Shown here piece after piece: positions 1-6,125 of a stretch of DNA of 9,105 nt; positions within the stretch are counted from its first letter, which is position 1, and every line of letters starts with the position of its first letter. The DNA lies in NCBI GenBank assembly GCA_937958075.1, contig CALFFB010000078.1, positions 1-9,105 of the forward strand. Reading direction: 5' to 3'. The notes beneath the pieces are model-generated. The model made no database searches. It saw only the letters and a list, made by a program, of their open reading frames with translations, and was not told the DNA's origin. The translations under genes and the position numbers were made by a program. Source of the stretch: an uncultured Geobacteraceae bacterium. GTDB taxonomy: Bacteria; Desulfobacterota; Desulfuromonadia; Desulfuromonadales; Geopsychrobacteraceae.

Positions 1-288
1 ATCGTCTCCTCGTCGTCTCTGCAGTCGAGCAAGTGGCAGCAGCTGGTCTGTGAAGAGTTGAAAAATATCGAGGTTGAAATGGAGGCGAGGCTGGCAACCC
101 TGTCACTGCGGGTGCGTGATATTCTCAACTTTCAGGTTGGCGATGTCGTCGAACTGAATGTCAAGCCCGAAACCCCGTTAAAGATTATGATTGAAGGACG
201 TCCCAAGTTCACCGGCCTGGTTGGTGTCAGGGGCAATAAAAAGGCCGTGAAGATTGCGGAACGGATAGCCACCGGAGGAGAGCAATGA
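1..288 (+). CDS. fliM: FliM, flagellar motor switch protein (C-terminal part only)
   Basis: This is the 3' end of fliM. The frame is open from base 1, giving 95 residues before a TGA stop, so the start lies upstream of the window. FliM forms the middle of the cytoplasmic C-ring, where it binds phosphorylated CheY and sets rotation direction. What is visible is a short Ser/Gln-rich linker (about residues 4-14) followed by the C-terminal SpoA (FliMN_C) domain, about residues 24-88. That domain has the pattern VEMEARLATLSLRVRDILNF, then QVGDVVEL and a PLKIMIEGRPKF strand pair. This domain packs against FliN in the switch complex, which fits the fliN gene directly downstream. The stop overlaps the fliN start in an ATGA. 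An in-frame TTG at 58 has no properly spaced ribosome site and is not taken as a start. FliM is preferred over FliN because of the longer linker and the adjacent clear FliN. Confidence 0.93.
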   Translation: MVSSSSLQSSKWQQLVCEELKNIEVEMEARLATLSLRVRDILNFQVGDVVELNVKPETPLKIMIEGRPKFTGLVGVRGNKKAVKIAERIATGGEQ

Positions 289-599
289 GTCAAGAAACCG
301 ACAGCCAATCAACGAAAGCATCGACGGAGCCTCTGCGCGAGCGTGGCATCGACCTGCTGCTTGATATCCCCCTCGAGGTAGCGGTCGAGGTCGGCCGCTC
401 CCGGATTCTGGTGCGGGACCTGCTGCAACTGCAGGAAGGGTCGATGATCGAACTGGACAAGCTTGCCGGTGAGCCCCTCGATCTCTACGTCAACTCCCGG
501 CTGATTGCGCGCGGTGAAGCGGTGGTCGTCAATGAAAAGTTCGGCCTGCGGTTGACGGATGTTGTCAGCCCCTCCGAGCGGATCGAAAACCTGGGTTAG
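285..599 (+). CDS. fliN: FliN, flagellar motor switch protein
   Basis: FliN forms the bottom of the flagellar C-ring. With FliM it makes the switch, and it also helps dock export cargo delivered by FliH. The protein is 104 residues, in the usual range. Residues 1-20 are polar and probably disordered. Residues 22-100 form a SpoA domain with classic FliN signatures: IDLLLDIPLEVAVEVGR, LLQLQEGSMIELDKLAGEPL, LIARGEAVVVNEKFGLRLTD and a PSER near the end. The start is the ATG inside the ATGA shared with the fliM stop, preceded by a good ribosome site (GGAGGAG at 274-280), so translation is probably coupled to fliM. The stop at 597-599 is only three bases before the fliO ATG. The identification is very secure. 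FliY, the larger CheC-fused relative, is excluded by length. Confidence 0.97.
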   Translation: MSQETDSQSTKASTEPLRERGIDLLLDIPLEVAVEVGRSRILVRDLLQLQEGSMIELDKLAGEPLDLYVNSRLIARGEAVVVNEKFGLRLTDVVSPSERIENLG

Positions 600-602
600 G
601 TC

Positions 603-989
603 ATGCGTGTTCTGGCAGTGATTATGCTGCTGCTGGTGCTGCCGGCAAACGTGGCGGCCCAGTCGACGGTGGAGGCGAATTTCTGGATGGCTGCTCTGAA
701 AATGGTGGCCGCCCTTGCCGTTATCTGTGGCCTGCTGCTGCTGTTTCTGGCCGCAAGCCGCAGGGGGTTCGGTTTTCTGCCAAAGAAAAAAACAGATATA
801 ATACAGATCCTGGAAACCCGTCCTTTGGGTGGACGCAAGTTTCTTTGTATTGTCAGGGTGCGCGGCGAGGAAATGCTGTTGGGCATGACCCATGACCGGA
901 TTGAAAATCTGGGTCGCATCGCACCGGCTGACCAGACTTTTGACAACAATCTGCGACGGGCGCAAGACGCAGGAGAGACAAAACCATGA
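603..989 (+). CDS. fliO: FliO, flagellar export-gate assembly protein
   Basis: FliO is a small membrane protein that helps build and stabilise the FliP ring during export-gate assembly and is not needed in the finished gate. The 128 residues show a hydrophobic N-terminus resembling a signal peptide (residues 1-19, ending VAAQ) and a strong membrane segment at about 33-52 (MVAALAVICGLLLLFLAA). A basic stretch follows, RRGFGFLPKKK. The cytosolic part, about 67-104, has the FliO pattern ILETRPLGGRKFLCIVRVRG then EEMLLGMTHDRIENLG. The last 24 residues are polar and variable. FliO is the least conserved protein of the gate, so position (directly before fliP) adds much of the confidence. No strong ribosome site precedes the ATG. 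It lies three bases after the fliN stop, so reinitiation by ribosomes finishing fliN is likely. The stop overlaps the fliP start in an ATGA. Confidence 0.92.
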   Translation: MRVLAVIMLLLVLPANVAAQSTVEANFWMAALKMVAALAVICGLLLLFLAASRRGFGFLPKKKTDIIQILETRPLGGRKFLCIVRVRGEEMLLGMTHDRIENLGRIAPADQTFDNNLRRAQDAGETKP

Positions 990-1729
990 CATGGCGAACA
1001 CTTGTGTCGGTCGGACTATTGGTGCTGCTTCCGGCGAGCCTCTGGGCGCAGACAGGGCTGCCGACCCTGACTCTGGGTATTGGTGAGGCCAATGATCCGG
1101 CGGAGGTGTCAACGGCCATTCAGGTGCTGCTGGTGTTGACCATTCTGTCGGTTGCGCCGGCGATCCTGCTCATGACAACGGCTTTTACGCGGATTGTCAT
1201 CGTACTGTCCTTCGTGCGTCAGGCCATCGGCACTCAGCAGGCGCCGTCCAACCAGATTGTCGTCGGTCTGGCCCTGTTTCTGACCTTTTTTATCATGGCG
1301 CCGGTCTTCAGTCAGATCAATCAGGAGGCTCTGCAGCCCTACCTGAATGAAGAAATTTCCCAGGATGACGCCCTGGAGCTGGCCATGGAGCCCATGCGCC
1401 AGTTCATGTTTTCCCAGGTCGGAGAGAAGGATCTGCAGCTGCTGGTCGATATCTCCGGCGCCGAGCAGCCGGAAGCCCGCGAGGATATCTCCATGCTGAC
1501 CCTGATTCCGGCATTTATGCTGTCGGAGTTGAAACGGGCGTTTCAGATGGGTTTTCTGCTGTTTGTCCCCTTTTTGATGATCGACATGATTGTCGCCTCC
1601 ATTCTCATGGCTATGGGGATGATGATGCTGCCGCCGATTATTGTGTCACTGCCCTTCAAGATCCTGCTCTTTGTCCTGGTGGACGGCTGGTCGTTGGTGG
1701 TGGGTTCACTGATGCAGAGCTTCGGCTAG
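986..1729 (+). CDS. fliP: FliP, flagellar type III export-gate core protein
   Basis: FliP is the main subunit of the FliP-FliQ-FliR channel through which rod, hook and filament proteins leave the cytoplasm. The 247 residues match the family length. A cleavable-looking signal peptide spans residues 1-21 (LLVLLPASLWAQ). Hydrophobic segments follow at about 45-65, 90-108, 187-215 and 217-240. Family signatures are clear: RIVIVLSFVRQAIGTQQ (69-85), the periplasmic NEEIS...EPMRQFM region, GFLLFVPFLMIDMIVASILM, and LPFKILLFVLVDGW (222-235). The methionine-rich MGMMMLPP loop (210-217) matches the Met gasket known in FliP/SctR to seal the closed pore. The start is the ATG within the ATGA overlapping the fliO stop, with a ribosome site AGGAG at 971-975. 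The flagellar context separates it from the homologous injectisome SctR. Confidence 0.98.
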   Translation: MTWRTLVSVGLLVLLPASLWAQTGLPTLTLGIGEANDPAEVSTAIQVLLVLTILSVAPAILLMTTAFTRIVIVLSFVRQAIGTQQAPSNQIVVGLALFLTFFIMAPVFSQINQEALQPYLNEEISQDDALELAMEPMRQFMFSQVGEKDLQLLVDISGAEQPEAREDISMLTLIPAFMLSELKRAFQMGFLLFVPFLMIDMIVASILMAMGMMMLPPIIVSLPFKILLFVLVDGWSLVVGSLMQSFG

Positions 1730-1770
1730 TTGCCGAGAAAAAAACTGCCTGTCGGAAGGAATCACCCTGC

Positions 1771-1778
1771 GGGGGGAG
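1771..1778 (+). promoter_or_regulatory. Ribosome binding site deciding the fliQ start
   Basis: The purine run GGGGGGAG lies 11 bases before the ATG at 1790. It supports that ATG over the in-frame TTG at 1730, which would add 20 basic and proline-containing residues not expected in FliQ. Confidence 0.7.
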
Positions 1779-1789
1779 AAAGGCCTGTT

Positions 1790-2059
1790 ATGACCCCTGA
1801 ATTTGTTGTCAGTATCGGTCGCGAAGCCATTGAAACGACACTCATGTGTGCCGGCCCCATGCTGATCGCGGCCCTGGGTATCGGTCTGATCATCAGTATC
1901 TTTCAGGCCGCCACCCAGATCAACGAACAGACCATGACCTTTATTCCGAAAATCGTCGGAGTCTTTGTCTCCCTGTTGATCTTCGCTCCCTGGATTCTTC
2001 AGAAAAGCACTGCGTTTCTGATTTCCATCTTCAACCATCTGCCCAATATCACTCCGTAG
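1790..2059 (+). CDS. fliQ: FliQ, flagellar type III export-gate core protein
   Basis: FliQ is a small two-helix membrane protein. In solved gates four copies wrap the outside of the FliP-FliR assembly and help form the export channel. With the start at 1790 the protein has 89 residues, exactly the usual size. It begins MTPEFVVSIGREAIETTL and has two hydrophobic hairpin helices, about residues 15-38 (MLIAALGIGLIISIFQAATQ) and 51-75 (IPKIVGVFVSLLIFAPWIL). The polar turn between them carries the conserved INEQTMTFIPK pattern. The open frame extends upstream to a TTG at 1730, but that extension is not family-like and the strong ribosome site at 1771-1778 favours the internal ATG. It follows fliP after 60 bases and precedes fliR by seven bases. 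It is homologous to SctS of injectisomes, but the surrounding genes are flagellar. Confidence 0.97.
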   Translation: MTPEFVVSIGREAIETTLMCAGPMLIAALGIGLIISIFQAATQINEQTMTFIPKIVGVFVSLLIFAPWILQKSTAFLISIFNHLPNITP

Positions 2060-2066
2060 GGCATCT

Positions 2067-2852
2067 ATGGAACTCCCGGTTTTAACATTGCCGCTGGTTC
2101 AGGGGTTTCTTATCTGTCTGGCGCGGATTGCGGCAATGTTCGCATCGATTCCGGTGTTCAGCGGTGGCCAGATCCCCCCGCAGATGCGTATCGGTCTGGC
2201 GGTTCTTTTTACCCTGCTGACCTACCCGGTGGTTCAGCATCTGTTACCGACGCAAGGGCTGAACTTTATTGACATGGCCCTGCTTGTCTGCTTTGAGATT
2301 ATCCTCGGACTCCTGGTCGGTTTTCTGGCCCAATTGATTTTTCTGGCGGCGGAGTTCTCCGGATCCATCATCGGTTATCAGATGGGTTTTGCCGCGGCCA
2401 ATGTCTTTGACCCGACAACCCAGCAGCAGGTCGCCCTGATCTCCCAGTTTCAGGGGATTTTCGCCATTCTGCTGTTTCTGTCCCTGAACGTTCACCATCT
2501 GTTTCTTGAAGCTTTAGTGGCCTCTTTTACCCTGCTTCCCCCCGGCAGCCTCGATTTGACCGGCGGCGCTATCCCCATGGTGGTGGAACTGGCGAACCAT
2601 GCCCTGGTGCTGAGTATCCGTCTGGTCGCCCCGATTCTGGTGCTGCTGATCCTGTCGACCCTGACCCTTGGTTTCATGTCGCGGGTGTTTCCTCAACTGA
2701 ATGTTTTTCTGCTGTCGTTCCCGCTGAATATCGGTATCTGTTTTCTCGTCATGGGACTGACTCTGGGGATTTTTGCCGGTATTCTGCAGGGGGAATTTTC
2801 GGCGCTGACGGAACGGTTCTTGCGACTCTTTAACGAGTTGGGAGCAACCTGA
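2067..2852 (+). CDS. fliR: FliR, flagellar type III export-gate core protein
   Basis: FliR is the single-copy subunit that completes the FliP5-FliQ4-FliR1 export channel. It resembles a fusion of one FliP-like and one FliQ-like unit. The protein is 261 residues, as expected. It is strongly hydrophobic, with membrane segments at about residues 8-30, 40-60, 68-100, 125-150, 175-205 and 212-240. Family signatures include FSGGQIPPQMRIGLAV (31-46), GYQMGFAAANVFDP (103-116) and LGFMSRVFPQLNVFLLSFPL (201-220). The start ATG is seven bases after the fliQ stop, with only a weak AGGG (2058-2061) overlapping that stop, so coupling to fliQ is likely. It is followed by 28 bases and then flhB. In some bacteria fliR and flhB are fused, but here they are separate, with a clear stop and a separate ribosome site for flhB. 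Confidence 0.97.
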   Translation: MELPVLTLPLVQGFLICLARIAAMFASIPVFSGGQIPPQMRIGLAVLFTLLTYPVVQHLLPTQGLNFIDMALLVCFEIILGLLVGFLAQLIFLAAEFSGSIIGYQMGFAAANVFDPTTQQQVALISQFQGIFAILLFLSLNVHHLFLEALVASFTLLPPGSLDLTGGAIPMVVELANHALVLSIRLVAPILVLLILSTLTLGFMSRVFPQLNVFLLSFPLNIGICFLVMGLTLGIFAGILQGEFSALTERFLRLFNELGAT

Positions 2853-2880
2853 GCAGTAGCCGACAGGCTGGAGAGCGATC

Positions 2881-3942
2881 ATGGCAGAAGAGTCCGGACA
2901 GGAACGGACAGAAACGGCGACAGCCAAACGCCGGCAGGACTTTCGGGAGAAGGGGCAGGTAGCTCAAAGCAAGGAGGTAGCCACCGCTGCTCTCTTTGTC
3001 CTGTCGCTGCTGCTATGGTTCTTTTACGCGCGCACTTTCTGGCAGCACCTTGAACAGATCTATCGGGACGCGCTGCTCAGGTTGGCGGATTTTCAGGTCA
3101 CGGCACCCCAGGTTGTGGCTCTGGCCTGGGATATGGGCGCGGTCATGGCCAAGTTGTTGTGGCCCATCTTCCTGTTGTCGCTGATCGTCGGTTTTTTTGC
3201 CTCCTTTCTGCAGGTCGGTCCCCTCTTTTCGACCAAAGTGTTCAAGCCGGACATCAACAAATTCAATCCCATCAAGGGGATGGCAAAGTTCGTTTCCAAA
3301 CGCTCGGCCGTCGAACTGGTCAAATCCCTGTGTAAAATCGCGCTTATTGCCTACGTTGCCTATCTCACCGTTGCCAATGAATTTGAAGCCGCTTTGCATT
3401 TGAGTCTCCTCGATCTTAATCAGACGATGGTGTTTCTGGCCAAGGTCGCTTTTCTGGTGATGGCCAAAACCTGTGTCATCATGATTGTGCTGGCGGTCAT
3501 CGATTTTTCATTTTCGCGCTACGAGATGGAGCAGAAGATGAAAATGACCAAGCAGGAAATCAAGGAGGAATTCAAGGAAACCGAAGGCGATCCGCTGCTG
3601 AAATCCCGTGTTCGCGCCATGCAGCAGGAAATGGCGCGCAAGCGGATGATGGCGGAAGTCCCCAAGGCCGATGTCATTATAACCAACCCGACCCACCTTT
3701 CTGTTGCCATCAGTTATCAGCGTGACGCCATGGACGCACCGCAGATTATTGCCAAGGGCGCTGATCATCTGGCCTTCAAAATTCGCGAAATCGGTCGCGA
3801 ACACAAAATTCCTATCATCGAAAACAAGCCACTGGCACGCGCTTTGTACAAGCAGGAGGTGGGTGAGCAGATTCCGGAGGAACTGTTTACAGCAGTGGCT
3901 GAAATTCTCGCCTACGTTTATCGTTTAAAGAAAAGCAACTAG
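2881..3942 (+). CDS. flhB: FlhB, flagellar export-gate protein and substrate-specificity switch
   Basis: FlhB regulates the export channel. After the hook reaches full length it switches the apparatus from rod/hook to filament substrates. The 353 residues fit the family. The N-terminus carries the conserved pattern QERTETATAKRRQDFREKGQ then VAQSKE. Four membrane segments follow at about 34-52, 86-113, 147-166 and 184-212. The cytosolic domain begins SRYEMEQKMKMTKQEIKEEF and contains the autocleavage site N269-P270-T271-H272 (bases 3685-3696), where FlhB cuts itself between Asn and Pro. Further conserved blocks are HLAFKIREIGREHKIPIIEN and KPLARALY. All key residues are present, so it should self-cleave. 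The ribosome site GGAGAG (2870-2875) precedes the ATG at a normal distance. Flagellar neighbours on both sides exclude the injectisome homologue SctU. Confidence 0.98.
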   Translation: MAEESGQERTETATAKRRQDFREKGQVAQSKEVATAALFVLSLLLWFFYARTFWQHLEQIYRDALLRLADFQVTAPQVVALAWDMGAVMAKLLWPIFLLSLIVGFFASFLQVGPLFSTKVFKPDINKFNPIKGMAKFVSKRSAVELVKSLCKIALIAYVAYLTVANEFEAALHLSLLDLNQTMVFLAKVAFLVMAKTCVIMIVLAVIDFSFSRYEMEQKMKMTKQEIKEEFKETEGDPLLKSRVRAMQQEMARKRMMAEVPKADVIITNPTHLSVAISYQRDAMDAPQIIAKGADHLAFKIREIGREHKIPIIENKPLARALYKQEVGEQIPEELFTAVAEILAYVYRLKKSN

Positions 3943-4040
3943 CCGGTTTTACAAGAAATATCGTTCAAGCGGGGTCAGGCTTCAGGCTGTCGGTAATTTG
4001 ACGGACTGCTGTCAGAATCCGGACTTTTCAGGAGCATGAT
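3943..4040 (+). other. flhB-flhA intergenic gap, the largest in the window
   Basis: These 98 bases are the longest stretch without a gene. They hold an exact 7-base tandem repeat, TCAGGCT twice, at 3975-3988. A TTGACG at 3998-4003 resembles a sigma-70 -35 element but has no acceptable -10 about 17 bases later. I see no sigma-54 (GG...GC) or sigma-28 promoter match and no hairpin followed by a T run. The stretch ends with the flhA ribosome site. Whether it is more than a spacer cannot be decided by eye. Confidence 0.5.
4029..4034 (+). promoter_or_regulatory. Ribosome binding site of flhA
   Basis: CAGGAG sits six bases before the ATG at 4041, and no gene overlaps it. It fixes the flhA start and shows that flhA does not rely on coupling to flhB. 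Confidence 0.75.
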
Positions 4041-6125
4041 ATGGAATCAGTAAAAAACTTTGGTTACTGGCGCGAATTGCTGCTGCGCAGTGATGTCACG
4101 ATAGCCTTCGGGCTGGTGCTGATCCTGCTTTTGATGATTCTGCCGATTCCTCCGATCCTGCTTGATATTTTCCTGTCCATGAACATCACCGTGGCGTTAC
4201 TGATTCTGATCACCGCCCTCTATACCTCCCGCGCCCTTGATTTCGCCATCTTTCCCAGCGTGCTGCTGGTGACAACCCTGTTCCGGCTGTCCCTCAATGT
4301 GGCTTCGACCCGTCTGATTCTGCTGCGTGGGGACGAGGGTCCAGGTGCCGCCGGCAGCGTCATCCAATCCTTCGGCCAGTTTGTGGTCGGCGGTAATTAT
4401 GTGGTCGGCATTGTTATTTTTACCATCCTGGTGATTATCAATTTTATGGTTATTACCAAGGGCGCGGGCCGGGTCGCGGAAGTGTCCGCCCGTTTTACCC
4501 TGGACGCTATGCCGGGCAAACAGATGGCCATTGACGCGGATCTGAACGCCGGACTGATATCCGACGAAGAAGCCCGGTCACGACGCAAGGAGATCGCCTC
4601 GGAGTCCGATTTCTTCGGGGCCATGGATGGTGCCAGCAAGTTTGTCAAGGGGGATGCCATAGCCGGCATCATCATTACCCTGATTAACATCTGTGCCGGG
4701 ATCGTTATTGGTGTCATGCAAAAAGGGATGCCGGTGGCCGACGCCGCTTCCAACTATACAATTCTGACCGTCGGCGACGGACTGGTCGGTCAGATTCCGG
4801 CGCTGATTATCTCCACCGGCGCCGGGATCATGGTCACCCGTACTGCCGGAGACGAAGATTTCGGCACCGAGATGAAGCGCCAGTTCAGCGTTCATCCCCG
4901 CGCCCTCTGGGTGGTTTCCGCCATCCTCTTTGCCTTTGCCCTGATTCCGGGCCTGCCCAAGATTCCCTTCTTTATTCTGTCCCTGGCCATGGCGGCGGTG
5001 GCCTGGAAGGTCAACAAGGGGCAGACCAGGGCATTGGTCGAGGAGGAGACCAGTGAAGCGGCTCCACCGAAACAAATTGAAGAGGAAAACTACGAACAGA
5101 TGCTGTCGGTGGATCTGCTGGAGATGGAGGTTGGTTACGGGCTGATTCCGCTGGTCGATACAGCCCAGAATGGAGAACTGCTGCCGCGTATTAAGTCCAT
5201 CCGGCGTCAGTTCACTCTGGACATGGGCTTTATCGTCCCGCCGGTCCACATCAAGGACAATCTGCAACTCAAGCCCAACGAGTACGCCATTATTCTCAAG
5301 GGTGTCAAAATTGGTGGCGGGGAACTGCTGCCGGGTCATTATCTTGCCATGAATCCGGGAACCGCGACGGAAGTCATCAAAGGCATTGAAACCATCGAGC
5401 CGGCGTTCAAGCTGCCTGCCGTCTGGATCTCCGAAGATAAAAAAGAACGGGCGCAGATCGCCGGTTATACCGTTGTCGATAATACGACCGTGGTGGCGAC
5501 CCATTTGAGCGAGCTGATCAAGAGCCATGGTTACGAGTTGCTGGGGCGCCAGGAAACCCAGAACCTGCTCGATAACCTGGCCCAACAGTATCCGAAGCTG
5601 GTGGAGGAGCTGGTTCCCAACCTGCTCAGCCTCGGCATTATCATGCGGGTGTTGCAGAACCTGCTGCGGGAAGGGGTTTCCATCAGGGATTTGCGAACTA
5701 TTTTAGAAACTCTGGCAGATTGGGCACCAGTTGTGCAAGACCCTGATCAACTCACCGAGCATGTCCGGGCGGTGATGGCACGATCAATCAGTAACAACTA
5801 CAGTGATGATGGACAGGTGCTGGAAGTGATGACTTTTGACCGTCATGTCGAAAACAAGATCCAGGAAGCCCTGCAGCACACCAATCAGGGGACTTACCTG
5901 GCGCTGGAACCGGGTTTCGCCCAGGCACTGATCAACAGCCTGAGCAAAACCCTGCAGAATATCGCCGGCAGTACACCGGTGCTGTTGTGCACGCCGGCCA
6001 TTCGACTGCATGTCAAAAGGTTGACGGAACGCTACCTGCCGGGCTTGGCAATTATTTCCCACAATGAGATCGCACCTCATTTGAAAGTGCGGTCGATAGG
6101 AACGGTGACTGTCGATGTTAATTAG
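4041..6125 (+). CDS. flhA: FlhA, large flagellar export-gate protein
   Basis: FlhA forms a nine-copy ring around the export channel. Its membrane part is thought to use the proton motive force, and its cytosolic ring receives substrates and chaperones. The 694 residues are the normal family size. The N-terminal half (about 1-325) has roughly eight hydrophobic segments. It includes the block FPSVLLVTTLFRLSLNVAST (71-90) and the FHIPEP family signature at 144-171 (GRVAEVSARFTLDAMPGKQM and on to DADLNAG). DFFGAMDGASKFVKGDAIAG (190-209) and STGAGIMVTR (258-267) follow. An acidic linker (about 333-352) leads to the cytosolic domain (about 353-694), with GYGLIPLVD, GVKIGGGELLPGHYLAMNPG and a region beginning LLREGVSIRDLRTILETLADW. 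The start has a well-placed ribosome site. The last 11 bases overlap flhF, whose product acts at the same cell pole. Confidence 0.98.
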   Translation: MESVKNFGYWRELLLRSDVTIAFGLVLILLLMILPIPPILLDIFLSMNITVALLILITALYTSRALDFAIFPSVLLVTTLFRLSLNVASTRLILLRGDEGPGAAGSVIQSFGQFVVGGNYVVGIVIFTILVIINFMVITKGAGRVAEVSARFTLDAMPGKQMAIDADLNAGLISDEEARSRRKEIASESDFFGAMDGASKFVKGDAIAGIIITLINICAGIVIGVMQKGMPVADAASNYTILTVGDGLVGQIPALIISTGAGIMVTRTAGDEDFGTEMKRQFSVHPRALWVVSAILFAFALIPGLPKIPFFILSLAMAAVAWKVNKGQTRALVEEETSEAAPPKQIEEENYEQMLSVDLLEMEVGYGLIPLVDTAQNGELLPRIKSIRRQFTLDMGFIVPPVHIKDNLQLKPNEYAIILKGVKIGGGELLPGHYLAMNPGTATEVIKGIETIEPAFKLPAVWISEDKKERAQIAGYTVVDNTTVVATHLSELIKSHGYELLGRQETQNLLDNLAQQYPKLVEELVPNLLSLGIIMRVLQNLLREGVSIRDLRTILETLADWAPVVQDPDQLTEHVRAVMARSISNNYSDDGQVLEVMTFDRHVENKIQEALQHTNQGTYLALEPGFAQALINSLSKTLQNIAGSTPVLLCTPAIRLHVKRLTERYLPGLAIISHNEIAPHLKVRSIGTVTVDVN

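Noticed and set aside
58..288. Separate short gene starting at the TTG at 58, for example an internally started SpoA-only FliM fragment as known for some injectisome C-ring proteins
   Set aside because: The frame is open to the window edge as part of FliM, and the only purine-rich bases (GAAGAG) directly touch the TTG, leaving no proper spacing.
309..1112. Minus-strand open frame of 267 codons across fliN, fliO and fliP
   Set aside because: It runs antisense to three well-defined genes, with low-complexity Gln/His-rich stretches and no family resemblance.
1730..1770. Possible terminator between fliP and fliQ (A run plus short GCCGA/TCGG pairing)
   Set aside because: The pairing is too short, there is no T run after it on the coding strand, and the operon clearly continues.
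1730..1789. Upstream TTG start extending fliQ by 20 residues
   Set aside because: The extension is basic and unlike FliQ N-termini, the TTG directly abuts the fliP stop with no ribosome site, and the ATG at 1790 gives the normal 89 residues.
986..3942. Injectisome (non-flagellar type III secretion) export genes sctR, sctS, sctT and sctU
   Set aside because: Linkage to fliM, fliN, fliO, flhF, flhG and fliA, plus flagellar-type sequence, makes them flagellar.
3998..4026. Sigma-70 promoter before flhA based on TTGACG
   Set aside because: The sequence 17 bases downstream is GGACTT, which does not resemble a -10 element.
4578..5585. Long open frame (335 codons) on the minus strand inside flhA
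   Set aside because: It lies fully opposite a highly conserved gene. Its protein is rich in Gln, His, Asp and Gly as expected for a complementary-strand shadow, and shows no recognisable domain.
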